Assembly: GCA_028150825.1 (NCBI GenBank)
Contig: JAOGIM010000003.1
Coordinates: forward strand, 1 to 64,000
Source of the DNA: Paracoccaceae bacterium
GTDB lineage: Bacteria > Pseudomonadota > Alphaproteobacteria > Rhodobacterales > Rhodobacteraceae
Direction of reading: 5' to 3'
DNA length: 64,000 nt
The stretch's first letter is position 1; every line of letters begins with the position of its first letter. The notes below the pieces were generated by a model, which saw nothing but the letters and a program-made list of their open reading frames with translations, did not search any database and had not been told where the DNA came from. Made by a program: the position numbers and the translations under genes. This document shows, piece by piece, positions 15,679 through 24,788 of the stretch.

Positions 15679-16986
15679 CTATACTGCATTCTTAAAATCA
15701 GCCTTCGCCATCGCCTCGACAGCCTTATCCCAATCAAGATCACCAGCATAGAGGCCATAGGTCATTCCTCCTGCCTTGTGGCCAATAATACGGGCCGCAA
15801 ACAACTCCTCTACCCCAGCACTCTGAAAAAGTGTTGCCAGTGTGGAGCGGAAACTGTGGAAGGTGTGTTCTTTCTTCTTAAAGCCCTGTTCTGCCTTGTG
15901 CCGCATAAACTTTTGGCCAATGCCCTTTCCACGGTTACCGTGCTTGTTTTTGCTGGAAAGGCCGCAGATTAAGTATTCGTCCTTGCTGGTTTGAACCATA
16001 CGCTCAACATCCTGCAAGATGTCTGTGTGGATCGGAATGCTGCGAATACCGCTGTCCGTCTTGGAGTCTGCAATATTAAATCTGTCTAAATGAACATCTT
16101 CTTTACACATATGTGCAAGTTCGCCAATACGACAGCCAGTGTACATTCCAAGCAGGATCATATCAGCAAGTTTTGGGTCATTATCTTTTGCCGTAATTTG
16201 TAAACGCCATGCATCCTCAATTGCATATGCAAGATTAGAGTCCTTATTACGCTTCTTACCGGTCTGACTTTTTGTTTTATTTGCTGTCGGAAGTAGCCGC
16301 TCGTGGTTTATTTTAATTTGAACAGAAATGTGTGAGTGACGTAAACAGTAAAGCCAATATTGCTTCAAAATCGATAAATGTTTTTCCACCGTTGTTCTAG
16401 ACCATGATTTCTCCCCATCAGATCCTGCCATTCTGGTGGTAATAAAAGATATTAACGCTTCCGTTTCGATAACTTCAAAGTAAGGGAACTCTTTAGACCA
16501 ACGTGTAATTATACCCATATTATCGTCTTTACCGGCAGCAGATTAACCATGATCATTTACAAAAGATTTCATATATTTCTTTAAGGGAGTTAAGGTTCCA
16601 GTGACTTCTCCTACGACTTTCAGACGATCTCTTTCTGCCTTTGAGGCACTATCCAAAACTTTATCTAAATCAACTGAGATTGTGGCGGCTGCAGTTCATC
16701 GCAGTTCACTACCATGGCGTTCAAAGGATTTTTCGGCTACATCAAGCGCATCCTTGAGATCGATGACATGGCCTTTGTTTTTAAACCGAGCCACCTTGAT
16801 CATGTAATCCCACTTAGCCAAGTGAGGTTCGGCCATTTTTGCTGCCGCTGCAAAATCATCCGTTTTAAGGTTTTGTGAAAACCTTGCCTTCCCCTCAAAC
16901 TGGTTCTTAACATCCTTGGGAACACGCTTCATTACCCAATAAGTATTCCATTGCAGCACTAAACCTTTACCAACTTTTCTGGCCAT
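15679..16986 (-). pseudogene. Phage tyrosine integrase, two in-frame stops
   Basis: This is a site-specific recombinase of about 435 residues if read through. The N-terminal SAM-like DNA-binding part begins MARKVGKGLVLQWNTYWVMKRVP; the catalytic domain has Arg (GCRIGEL), HSFRSTL (H-x-x-R), GHKAGG and the nucleophile Tyr in TYGLYAGD. The frame is continuous but carries TGA at 16698-16696 (after GSELR) and TAA at 16545-16543 (after NDHG). CGA-to-TGA and CAA-to-TAA changes would explain them, with no indel. The prophage should therefore be unable to excise by itself. The C-terminal half alone (from 16518) keeps all catalytic residues but lacks part of the arm/core-binding region. Confidence 0.85.
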
Positions 16987-16998
16987 ACATTACCTCTA

Positions 16999-17022
16999 TT
17001 TGCATATAGGTTTGCATATAGG
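16999..17022. repeat. Two-copy 12-bp tandem repeat upstream of integrase
   Basis: TTTGCATATAGG occurs twice in tandem, directly upstream of the integrase start (16986); this could be an operator or Xis/Int arm site. Confidence 0.55.
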
Positions 17023-17360
17023 TTTTATCTTAAAATGTCAATAAAATACAATAAAATCAATAGCTTCGGTTATTTAAAAGTATGTAAGACATTCTCTCTT
17101 CGCCCGCTCCAAAAATTTATCATTATTTTTCATATACTTATAGGGTCATTTTCACCTTTCAAAATGCGTGAAATTTGGCTGTTTTTGGCCATTCTTCCTA
17201 AAATACCTTTACCCATTTCAGATATGCTTCCCTTTTAGGAAGAGTTTTAACTAACTAATTGATACCAAACATATTTTAACGCCTACTTTGAAACGACTTT
17301 TTAAAATCTAGGAAGAATGTGCTGGCAAATTTCGAGCGGGTTAAGCAGAGTAAATAAGGC
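17023..17360. other. AT-rich intergenic stretch
   Basis: About 340 bases between integrase promoter side and endolysin stop. No gene seen. A CTTCCC-TTTT-AGGAAG-like hairpin lies near 17227-17244, possibly a weak terminator. Confidence 0.4.
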
Positions 17361-17903
17361 TTACACGGCGGTCATAGAGATAGCCTGCTCCATCGTTTCT
17401 TTATTACGCCGTGTCCAGCCTCTCCCAAATGTCGGAAAGGTCCGCAGGCTTTCGTAAAACTTCTGACGGCTGTCGTGTAGCTTTTCGACCAGCATAGCAG
17501 AGTCATTATCAGCTATCTTTTGCAGAGTTTTTGGCCCAATCTTTCCATCAGGTTTCGCCGACACGATCCGTTGCAATGCCTGTGCAGGCCGCCTGCTTCC
17601 TGAGTTAACGCACCAATCAAAGCAGGCCCAATCCAAGCCAGAGGCTAAGTCATCACCGCGGACAGCATCCCAGTATCCAGCCTTGTAAAGCGAAGCAATT
17701 GTTTCAGCAGTCAGCATTTTCATAACTTCTATGGAAGCAGGCTTTCCTGTCCATTCAGCCCAGACATGCGCAGTCACGCCAAGGTTGGTCGATCCTTGAT
17801 TGCCATGCCCGTCCCCCCTATTCCCCGGATCACGCTTGTCGTCAGTAAAGCCACCCTCATGCTCCAAAAGCATGTCTAGGCACTTCATGAAGTTGTCTTT
17901 CAT
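17361..17903 (-). CDS. Endolysin, GH108 N-acetylmuramidase
   Basis: A 180-residue peptidoglycan hydrolase. Start chosen at 17903, where ATGA overlaps the stop of the holin gene. The GH108 domain starts at LLEHEGGFTDDKRDPG (catalytic Glu in EGG) followed by GSTNLGVTAHVWAEW; the C-terminal part (about 95-180: DWCVNSGSRRPAQALQRIV, DGKIGPKTLQKI) is the PG_binding_3 region. No signal peptide, so release depends on the holin. It is intact, unlike the integrase and packaging genes. A truncated second copy is at 20757. Confidence 0.9.
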   Translation of the reverse strand: MKDNFMKCLDMLLEHEGGFTDDKRDPGNRGDGHGNQGSTNLGVTAHVWAEWTGKPASIEVMKMLTAETIASLYKAGYWDAVRGDDLASGLDWACFDWCVNSGSRRPAQALQRIVSAKPDGKIGPKTLQKIADNDSAMLVEKLHDSRQKFYESLRTFPTFGRGWTRRNKETMEQAISMTAV

Positions 17904-18244
17904 TTGGTCAAACCTTTCATCGTTCTTATTCCAAAGCTGGCGGCAATCGACGCATACATTCCCCATTGAACCCACAAGGGGGTCGTCTCAAGGTTGGCAA
18001 ATCCTCGCGCCATGGTGTCCTGAAAAGAGGGAATAAAATTGCCAGCAAGAATAAGAATGAACACAATCGTCCAAGCCTCATCTTTATAGCTGTCCTTGCT
18101 GGCCTCGATAGCCGACTGCTCCCAGTCGATTTCACCAGTGAGTTGCTTCTTTTTGATTTCAGCTTCGGTGATTTTGACAGCGGTTTTCGCATCGATGTAC
18201 GACTTCGCCAGACCGCCAAGCGATCCGATGATCTGTCCAATCAT
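17900..18244 (-). CDS. Phage holin, 3TM family
   Basis: A 114-residue inner-membrane protein upstream of and overlapping the endolysin. An amphipathic charged N-terminal part (residues 1-48) precedes SYKDEAWTIVFILILAGNFIP and a second hydrophobic region (WVQWGMYASIAASFGIR). This matches the Holin_3TM type often linked to GH108 endolysins. It times lysis by permeabilising the membrane. Confidence 0.75.
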   Translation of the reverse strand: MIGQIIGSLGGLAKSYIDAKTAVKITEAEIKKKQLTGEIDWEQSAIEASKDSYKDEAWTIVFILILAGNFIPSFQDTMARGFANLETTPLWVQWGMYASIAASFGIRTMKGLTK

Positions 18245-18313
18245 GAACTACCTTTCATTGATGTTGGGAAATGGGTTGGTTAGGGTTGATAAAAGCAAAA
18301 GGAGAGATGGAAG

Positions 18314-18658
18314 ATGAGTTATAGCGAAAAGGCGCGGGCAATTATGCGTAATTGGGACAAAGAAGAATTTATCAAAATTCATCACCCAGAATATATGTTT
18401 ATTCGCGAAACTGAGCTTGTCCATTTAGATGATTATGCAAACAACATTGAAGAATGGGTTTTGAGCGGGGAATACGCCAAATTCACAGACGCCCGTAAAC
18501 GAACCGCTTTAGTTCACGAAAACCACCATTTGACTGAATACCGTTGGGAAGAGGGAGACGAAATAGTTACCCATGTTGTACTAAAAAAGAAGGGTCTAGC
18601 TTGGCGGTCGATCGTGAACAGAGTACCATTTGAAGACTTTGACGAAGAGGCGGTTTGA
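18314..18658 (+). CDS. NTF2-like small protein, island cargo
   Basis: A 114-residue protein with a SnoaL/NTF2-like pattern: ARAIMRNWDKEEFIKIHHPEYMFI, LDDYANNIEEWV, then beta strands (TALVHENHHLTEYRW, EIVTHVVLKKKGLAWRSI). GGAGAG/GGAAG lies before the ATG. Plus-strand gene between minus-strand phage genes. Function unknown. Confidence 0.6.
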   Translation: MSYSEKARAIMRNWDKEEFIKIHHPEYMFIRETELVHLDDYANNIEEWVLSGEYAKFTDARKRTALVHENHHLTEYRWEEGDEIVTHVVLKKKGLAWRSIVNRVPFEDFDEEAV

Positions 18659-18677
18659 CAGTCCATACAATCATTTT

Positions 18678-18881
18678 TCAGTCCCAGAATTTGGTTTTTT
18701 TCGGGAGGAACTTTGGGACGCAGTAGGCTTGGATTTTCGTGTTGTATTTATAGAGCCTCTCAGTCGCCCACGTTTGGCCTGTGGTTTCGATTTCTTTGGC
18801 GAAGTATTTACAGCGGGTGATGTCTCTGAACGCAGGCGTCCCACCAATGTCGTGACGAAGATCATCAATGTAGACCACCAA
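18678..18881 (-). CDS. Small Cys-containing protein (CxYFA...AYCVPKF type), second copy
   Basis: About 67 residues from a TTG; the true start could be slightly upstream. It carries CKYFAKEI and AYCVPKFL with spacing like the protein at 652-867. A hydrophobic start is less evident than in that copy, so the 5' end may be damaged. Confidence 0.5.
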   Translation of the reverse strand: MVVYIDDLRHDIGGTPAFRDITRCKYFAKEIETTGQTWATERLYKYNTKIQAYCVPKFLPKKTKFWD

Positions 18882-19008
18882 GATAAAAGTATGAGTTACG
18901 GCAAAATCGTGTCTACGTTTATTTTATAAATCGGAAGTGGTGCGATTTTTGCTTAGATCTACACACCCATGTAGAGAAATTTTCCTCCCTGTTGTTCTCC
19001 GCATGTAC

Positions 19009-19056
19009 TAGGCTCTTTCAGAATGACAGAAAGTTATTCGTTAGAGCCTAATTTTT
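19009..19056 (+). terminator. Possible terminator
   Basis: TAGGCTCT (19009-19016) and AGAGCCTA (19043-19050) form an 8-bp stem with a long loop, followed by a TTTTT run. Confidence 0.4.
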
Positions 19057-19103
19057 GAGTGAGCGCGAAAGTGCCCCCGCTGTCTTCAAGTGAGGAATAA
19101 AAA

Positions 19104-19382
19104 ATGCTCAAGTACATAGTCATTTCGGTTCTCATGCAAGGTGGGGCGCCAGTCGACATCCAAGGCTTAAAAAATACCATGGCAGCGAAACAAACTTTTT
19201 TCTCCACGAAAGAAGATTGCGAAGCAAGTTTGTACAAAGTTTTTCTCAAAGAAGATAGTGAAGGTATAAGGTTTGAGAGAACCGAAAAGGGCAACGTGAT
19301 GTTGATCTCAGAGTATTCTGAAATACTCAAAAAGTATGTTGCTTATGCCCAGTGTGTTACACTGACAATTGATAACAAATAG
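19104..19382 (+). CDS. Small protein, unknown, island cargo
   Basis: A 92-residue product with a hydrophobic start (MLKYIVISVLMQGGAP) and the motifs FFSTKEDCEASLYKVF and YVAYAQCVTLTID. The paired-cysteine layout (DCxxxL ... AYAQCV) is reminiscent of the CxYFA/AYCVP proteins at 652 and 18678, perhaps distant relatives. GAGG lies upstream. Confidence 0.5.
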   Translation: MLKYIVISVLMQGGAPVDIQGLKNTMAAKQTFFSTKEDCEASLYKVFLKEDSEGIRFERTEKGNVMLISEYSEILKKYVAYAQCVTLTIDNK

Positions 19383-19588
19383 TGAGGGCGAAACCATCCC
19401 CACCATTACTGTTTAAGCCTGTACGAGATGCTTGATTGCAACCGAATTAACTAACACACCGTATTCACAGAGGAGGTAAAACCTATTGTGAACATAAGAA
19501 GCAACAAAAACTGCCGTCAGTTGGCATATCAAAAGTCGGTCACGTGATTTGGTCACTTATTTTTATTTTAGTGCTAGATACTGCGCCA
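19383..19588. other. Short intergenic stretch
   Basis: No gene supported. A strong AGGAGG at 19471-19476 precedes a GTG and a 19-codon frame (19487-19546), too short to call a gene. Confidence 0.4.
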
Positions 19589-19729
19589 TCAAAATACTAT
19601 TGGCCTTAGCCTTTGGTAAAGGGTAGAAATTGTAGCAACCATGCAGGCCGTCATCATTCCCAAAGCCACCCAGCACATTCCCCAACGGTTGGTTTGATAA
19701 GTTCCCTTATCAAGTATTGTTTCGTTCAT
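19589..19729 (-). CDS. Tiny single-TM protein
   Basis: A 46-residue frame with AGAGG before the ATG and one hydrophobic helix (MCWVALGMMTACMVATIS, residues 18-35). Unknown. Confidence 0.45.
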   Translation of the reverse strand: MNETILDKGTYQTNRWGMCWVALGMMTACMVATISTLYQRLRPIVF

Positions 19730-19768
19730 TTTGAACCTCTAAAAGTTGAGTAAAATAGGAGAAATTTA

Positions 19769-20079
19769 ATGACAAAAGTGACGCGCGTAAACATGATTGA
19801 GTTCAATTCAGAAGAAGAATTACGCGAGCAGCAGGAGTGGTATCACGAAAATGGTGCTTCACTTTTCCCCAACTGTATTCTGCAATTAGGTGTTCAAACT
19901 GGTCCTACTTCAATAATGTCAATATCGGTTACCCTAGCCAAGACAGCGCTGATAAGGCCATGACAAAGCGGGATGAGGTTTTTAAAGAAAAGGCTGACAC
20001 GATGTCAGGATGGAGTATGGAGGAACCAGTTCGGCATTGGAATATGCCTGCTTTAGTTCCAATCCTTGGTAAGCTGTAG
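19769..20079 (+). pseudogene. Frameshifted homologue of the ABM-like protein at 3690
   Basis: The first frame reads VTRVNMIEFNSEEELREQ ... LQLGVQTGPTSIMSISV, parallel to the protein at 3690. At SISV the intact homologue continues YP with codons GTTTACCC; here GTTACCC lacks one T, and the remainder (YPSQDSADKAMTKRDEVF...) is in the next frame. One missing base in a T run therefore disrupts a gene of about 103 codons. The last bases overlap the opposing gene at 20053. Confidence 0.7.
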
Positions 20080-20256
20080 ATCTGCCATCCAAGCCGCTCC
20101 ATAAAATAAGAACGCGTAGATAATAATGAAAATTAAAGAACTGCCCACAACGGACAGACGCCAAAACATACGGTCCCGTTGGCGTGCTTGCTCTTCAATA
20201 GCCTCTTGCTGTCTTTTCCGAGCGACGGCCCTTTCTTCCATAACTAAATCTAACAT
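20053..20256 (-). CDS. Small coiled-coil plus TM protein
   Basis: A 67-residue protein with a charged helix (MEERAVARKRQQEAIEEQAR) and one TM helix (SVVGSSLIFIIIYAFLFYG, residues 35-53). The layout resembles small lysis-accessory or spanin-like proteins, but no family is clear. Confidence 0.5.
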   Translation of the reverse strand: MLDLVMEERAVARKRQQEAIEEQARQRDRMFWRLSVVGSSLIFIIIYAFLFYGAAWMADLQLTKDWN

Positions 20257-20492
20257 GCCAGAGGGCTATATTGTCGGAAAGATGAGATTATCGGGAGATC
20301 AATTACAAGCAGGATACCCAGTAAAGATGCAGCTTTATAGGTTTTTATTATCCTTAGCTTCTTTATCGAATATGGAAGCTTTAGATGAATAAAGCTTTAT
20401 TTGACGATGAGAAAAATAGCTCCAACTTGATCTTGGGGTGATGATGGCATGCTTCCTGCTAATAAGCCTGTGTACGTAAGGAGGTACCAGCG

Positions 20493-20705
20493 ATGTCGGC
20501 GATGACTAATTTCTACTATTACGAAAAACTCATTCAATACGGACGAAAGAAAACGCACAGTAAAAGCAATGAACTCGGTCTGGAATATTGCATGTATTTA
20601 GGTTTTTTAGACCAGCGCGGTCTAGCTACCGATGCGGGCAAAAATCTTATGAAGTTCATTGATCAGTCTCTGATTGTGCAGCAAGAAGAATTGGCGCTGA
20701 CCTAG
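20493..20705 (+). CDS. Small protein, unknown
   Basis: A 70-residue product with a perfect AAGGAGGT ribosome-binding site eight bases upstream. Mixed alpha/beta composition with several Tyr. No family. Confidence 0.55.
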   Translation: MSAMTNFYYYEKLIQYGRKKTHSKSNELGLEYCMYLGFLDQRGLATDAGKNLMKFIDQSLIVQQEELALT

Positions 20706-20756
20706 CGTTATTAATAATGAATTTTAAACTAATTTTTAAAGCAGAAATAAAGCCTT

Positions 20757-20912
20757 GCATGGCGATCAGAGAGATGGCCTGCTCCACAGTTTCTTTATTG
20801 TCCCGTGTCCAGATTCCCCCGAATAACGGCAATATACCCGGGCTTTCATAAAACTGCGGGCGGCTATCGCGCAGCTTTTCGACTAAAACCACAGGTTTAT
20901 TATCTGCTACTG
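20757..20912 (-). pseudogene. Truncated GH108 endolysin relic
   Basis: The stretch encodes VLVEKLRDSRPQFYESPG and IWTRDNKETVEQAISL, parallel to the C-terminus of the endolysin at 17361 (LVEKLHDSRQKFYES, GWTRRNKETMEQAIS). The N-terminal catalytic part is absent: upstream sequence goes directly into the SDR gene at 20935. It marks the right edge of the prophage debris. Confidence 0.75.
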
Positions 20913-20934
20913 TTCTGTGAGGAGACGTTGCTAT

Positions 20935-21744
20935 TCAACTTGGAAAGTTAACAAGCCCTCCATCTACACATAGTAATTGACCATTAACAAAGCGAGCCTC
21001 GTCTGATACCAAAAAAGCAACCACATCTGCAATTTCACCTGGTTCAGCGTAGCGAATAAATGAAGACTGATGAGAGTTCATCATCTTAGTATTAACTTTG
21101 CGAGTAGCTTGAAAACGAGCCGTTTTAGACGGACCCGGCGCTACACAGTTGACACGCACGCCACATTCTTGAAGTTCTTTGGCAAGGCAACGTGAATAAT
21201 GCGCCACAGCCGCTTTTAAAACTGCATAAATTGCACCTTCTGAAACACCGAATTGGCCAGCAACAGAACCAATGTTAACTACCGTTCCCGAACGGCGCTC
21301 TCGCATTGAAGGAAGGAACGCTTTGCATATTGCAATTGTACCAATTAAATTGTTATTTGTTAGTGCTTGAATATCGTCTAATGAAATATCTATCGCATTA
21401 TTTGGCGAAGGTTTGCCTCCAGAACTTCCGATGTCTCCACCAGCACAGTTTATCAATATATCAACCTCACCCATGTCAGACAGGATTTTTTTTTTCATAT
21501 CAGAAACTGAAGTGGAATCTCCAATATCACAAGTTACCGCAAGTGTTTTAACACCGAAGGTTTGAAAACCTTCTTCAACAAAACCAAGATTATCAGCCTC
21601 GCTATATTGAGCAGGTGCAATCCAATCCTTATCATGTAATATTATATTTGCTCCAAGTTCAGCTAATCGCTGGGCTATCACAAGGCCAAGCCCGCGCCCT
21701 GACCCTGTTACAAGAGCTATTTTTCCAAAAAGTGACTTTGACAT
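20935..21744 (-). CDS. SDR family oxidoreductase
   Basis: A 269-residue classical short-chain dehydrogenase. The nucleotide site VTGSGRGLGLVIA is at residues 12-24, INCAGGD follows, the active-site Ser is in NIGSVAG and the pair YAVLK gives Tyr/Lys. The C-terminus ends in a typical VDGGLVNFPS. It lies 9 bases downstream of the TIM-barrel gene and at the 3' end of an apparent three-gene minus-strand operon. Probably oxidises a sugar acid or keto-sugar in this locus; substrate not determinable. Confidence 0.85.
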   Translation of the reverse strand: MSKSLFGKIALVTGSGRGLGLVIAQRLAELGANIILHDKDWIAPAQYSEADNLGFVEEGFQTFGVKTLAVTCDIGDSTSVSDMKKKILSDMGEVDILINCAGGDIGSSGGKPSPNNAIDISLDDIQALTNNNLIGTIAICKAFLPSMRERRSGTVVNIGSVAGQFGVSEGAIYAVLKAAVAHYSRCLAKELQECGVRVNCVAPGPSKTARFQATRKVNTKMMNSHQSSFIRYAEPGEIADVVAFLVSDEARFVNGQLLCVDGGLVNFPS

Positions 21745-21753
21745 TTCTTACTC

Positions 21754-22749
21754 CTAATCAGTACCAATATTATTCATATTATCAAAGCTATGCCTGATCA
21801 TGTCTAACTCGTACTGAATTAAATCAGCGTCGTTTTGATTTTCCCATGGTGTTTTATAGTTTTCACCATCATACATTTTACCAGATTGAGCGGCCAAAAG
21901 ACATGCAGCTAAGTCCTCTGCAGGTCGTTTACTATAACCCTTCCACCAATTTGGTGTAAAAAGGTTCACTTGACGAGATTCAAGCGCACCAGGTTCAAGC
22001 ACAGCGGTAATAACCTTCATATGCTCTCCTAAGATTTCAAAAATTTCATCAAACGGGACAGCACCAGACCCTATTGTACATCTAACCAGCCTAAACCCTT
22101 GTTCATTGAATTGAATACGATAATCTTTAAGGTGAAGATGACGGACATACGGGGCAACCCTGCGAGTGAAATCAAGCGGTGCCTCCGCGACTGGAAACGT
22201 GTTGCCAGTATCAAAAGTAAGACCTACTGACGGATCAAGATTACAAAATTCAACAAGCTCTGAGGACGTGAAGTCCTGATGGTTTTCAATAGCAATTGAA
22301 ATGCCTAATTTACTAGCTCTAGCACCAACCTTTTCTATTGATTTTTTAACTTTTGAATTCAATTCAGACCAGTCTTTTCGTTCAGAACGATTTCCACAAA
22401 GTATGTCGGTTAGTGCAAATCTTATCACTTTGGCACGTAATAATTCCGCTGAGCGAAAGACGCTGTCTGTATTGGAAGTGATGTAGCGACCAGAAACAAC
22501 GGGCACTATCCCAAGAAATTCTAGCCGCTGGCAAAGCCTTACTAAGTCTTTGTCAGGCAAAGATGTTAGCCAAGGATCAAAGATTTCCAGAACTTTAGCA
22601 CCCATTTCAATGCCTAGGCCAATAAATCCCTCTAGACCAACTCCTTTTGGGTTTTCTCTAATGGTATCTCGCCCCTGCAGACCACAAAAGTAGGAAACTC
22701 CATAGGGATTCAAACCCAGTACGATCTTTGGCCAGCCTATTTTTTTCAT
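21754..22749 (-). CDS. Sugar phosphate isomerase/epimerase-like TIM-barrel protein
   Basis: A 331-residue protein of the AP-endonuclease-2 fold, used by sugar and inositol isomerases/epimerases. The motifs IAIENHQDFTSSEL (metal-ligand Glu), LTFDTGNTF and HLHLKDYR (His and Asp) are the expected strand ends. It overlaps the upstream SDR stop by one base (TGATGA) and is followed by another SDR. It may epimerise a keto-sugar or hydrolyse a keto acid; uncertain. Confidence 0.8.
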   Translation of the reverse strand: MKKIGWPKIVLGLNPYGVSYFCGLQGRDTIRENPKGVGLEGFIGLGIEMGAKVLEIFDPWLTSLPDKDLVRLCQRLEFLGIVPVVSGRYITSNTDSVFRSAELLRAKVIRFALTDILCGNRSERKDWSELNSKVKKSIEKVGARASKLGISIAIENHQDFTSSELVEFCNLDPSVGLTFDTGNTFPVAEAPLDFTRRVAPYVRHLHLKDYRIQFNEQGFRLVRCTIGSGAVPFDEIFEILGEHMKVITAVLEPGALESRQVNLFTPNWWKGYSKRPAEDLAACLLAAQSGKMYDGENYKTPWENQNDADLIQYELDMIRHSFDNMNNIGTD

Positions 22750-23525
22750 CAGCTCAAACCAGCGTCGACGGTCAGTGTTTGCGCAGTGATCATGCTCGCC
22801 TGCTCAGAGGCTAAAAAAAGTGCCGCATTAGCTACATCTTTACCACTTAAACTTTTGCCAATAGCCTGCCGAGCAACTACCTCATCAATTTTACTTTGTT
22901 TTGTCCACCAAAGCTTCCTCTGTCGTTTTGTCATCACCGCGCCAGGTTCTATGGCATTTACGCGAATATTATATTTACCAAATTCACGGCCAAGTGATCG
23001 AGTTAAACCAATAATTCCCGCTTTTGCAGCAGCGTAATGAGGCAAATCAATTGCACCCATATGCCACACAACAGATGAGATATTAATAATTGCACCACCA
23101 CCTAAAGATGTCATACCTTTGCAAATTGCCTGAGAAGTAAAAAAATGCGGCCGAAGATTTATAGCCATAGACTGATCCCAAACATCTGCCGAAAGATCCG
23201 CCGACTTTGAACGCGTATCATCAGCAGCATTATTTATTAATATAGAGGCAAATCCCAGATCTTTTTCAATTTGATAAATCACTTGCTGTAAATCTGAAAT
23301 ATGCCCAATGTCACAGAGGTAAAAAGAAACATTGAAACCATTGGAATTGCAATCATCCATAAGTAATTCGCCAGCCTCTTTCTGGATATCAATAAAAGCT
23401 ACGCGGCATGATTGGTTAGAAAATGCTCGAACTATGTCTTCACCAATACCAGTTGCTCCACCCGTAACAATTACGACCTTGTTACGTAAACAAGAGTATT
23501 GAGCTTGAACATCCTGCCGTGTCAT
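22749..23525 (-). CDS. SDR sugar dehydrogenase, XylB-like
   Basis: A 258-residue classical SDR: VTGGATGIGEDIV, NNAADDTRS, INISSVVWHMG, HYAAAKAG and C-terminal LTVDAGLS. The NNAADD-R segment and the W in SSVVW resemble Caulobacter-type D-xylose 1-dehydrogenase, and it is a paralogue of the genes at 36331 and 47189. Likely oxidises an aldose to its lactone with NAD(P). First gene of the minus-strand operon. Confidence 0.8.
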   Translation of the reverse strand: MTRQDVQAQYSCLRNKVVIVTGGATGIGEDIVRAFSNQSCRVAFIDIQKEAGELLMDDCNSNGFNVSFYLCDIGHISDLQQVIYQIEKDLGFASILINNAADDTRSKSADLSADVWDQSMAINLRPHFFTSQAICKGMTSLGGGAIINISSVVWHMGAIDLPHYAAAKAGIIGLTRSLGREFGKYNIRVNAIEPGAVMTKRQRKLWWTKQSKIDEVVARQAIGKSLSGKDVANAALFLASEQASMITAQTLTVDAGLS

Positions 23526-23851
23526 CGATAAAACCTTCTGATGGAGAGGTTAAAAAAGTAGTAATCAGCTACATAAAGATTAGCGCGCCTTTCCAATTGC
23601 ATGCGACCCAATAAAGCTAATCTAAGAACGATTATACAAAAGTATTATTACGAAGTATGGATCACGTTTCAAGAAAGTTTAGCCAAATATTACACGTGAA
23701 AAAGTATGTGTATGTATTTTGGATCGACTACCCTTTGTGTAATATACTTATAATTCCTATAAAACACGCTGGTTTTATGAAAAATTTTTTAAAATGAAAC
23801 TACGGACCAGTGGTACGATACTGCCAAGTCGGGTCTATCCAAAATCGATTT
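23526..23851. other. Intergenic, AT-rich
   Basis: About 325 bases between two minus-strand genes; no gene seen. It probably holds the promoter of the SDR operon starting at 23525. Confidence 0.5.
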
Positions 23852-24583
23852 TTAATAGAAAAGTAACTTTATTGAAATGAATAATAGTAGTAAAATGATA
23901 ATCCGTTCAAATGTTTTATTTGACCATTTTTTTGCAAGATATTGGCCAACGGGCATAAATGTCAGTACAGGTATTAAAGCTAGTGTACTCCAGAAAGATA
24001 AAGTTAAAGTCAATATATCAAAATATATCAATAGCATTATCTGCGGCAGCGCCGTTACCGTAAAAAAAACATTAATTGTGGCGATAAACTCTTGTCGTTC
24101 CAGCTTCATTGAATTGAGAAACGAGATGGAAATTGGAGCGGACAAGCCAGAAACACCTTGTAGGATCCCTGCACAGAAACCTGCAATTGGAGCTACTTTG
24201 TTCGCTATATTTCGCCTTAGAAACCAAGTGGAATTAAGGATTTTAAAAGTTACGAAAGCTAACACCACCACCGCAAGTGATTTCTGCAGAACATCTGGAC
24301 TTAAAATTGCCAGAAAATATGTGCCAATACTGATACCTAAAACGCCAGAAATCGCAAACCCCCAAACGAGTTGTCTTGACCTTTGATGAGGCCAAAACCT
24401 CCATGCTTGCAAAGCGTTTGTTAATAAATTTGGGATCGAAAATATAGCGATTGCCGTTGGCACATCAAAAATAAGTGCTAGCGCTGGAATCGCTATCAGT
24501 GGTGCCCCAACACCTGTGGCTCCCTTTAATATTCCGCCAACACCTAGTGATATGAAAGTTATAAAAATAGTATGAGGATCCAT
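23852..24583 (-). CDS. TauE/SafE family anion exporter
   Basis: A 243-residue integral membrane protein. Start chosen at 24583, with TTGGAGG five bases upstream, rather than an upstream alternative. The family repeats appear twice: GVGGILKGATGVGAPLIAIPAL at the start and GFCAGILQGVSGLSAPISISFL in the middle; about seven TM segments. TauE/SafE proteins move sulfite, sulfonates or related anions. Next to two sulfatases it may export an inorganic sulfur anion, which is inference. A close paralogue of equal length is at 54279. Confidence 0.85.
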   Translation of the reverse strand: MDPHTIFITFISLGVGGILKGATGVGAPLIAIPALALIFDVPTAIAIFSIPNLLTNALQAWRFWPHQRSRQLVWGFAISGVLGISIGTYFLAILSPDVLQKSLAVVVLAFVTFKILNSTWFLRRNIANKVAPIAGFCAGILQGVSGLSAPISISFLNSMKLERQEFIATINVFFTVTALPQIMLLIYFDILTLTLSFWSTLALIPVLTFMPVGQYLAKKWSNKTFERIIILLLLFISIKLLFY

Positions 24584-24788
24584 TATACCTCCAAGTATTA
24601 GTGCAAATAGTGCCACAGGATAAGATCACAATTTTACTTTTATCGTCGACCTTTTAAGTGCTTTGGTAATTCTTTAAAGTCTATTTTGATTTGGCCAATC
24701 ACTTTTATATTTTGCAAAAATTCCTCATCACAACGATCGGTCATAGAAACTTCCAAATCGGAACCAAATTAAACCAACTCGCCAAAAC

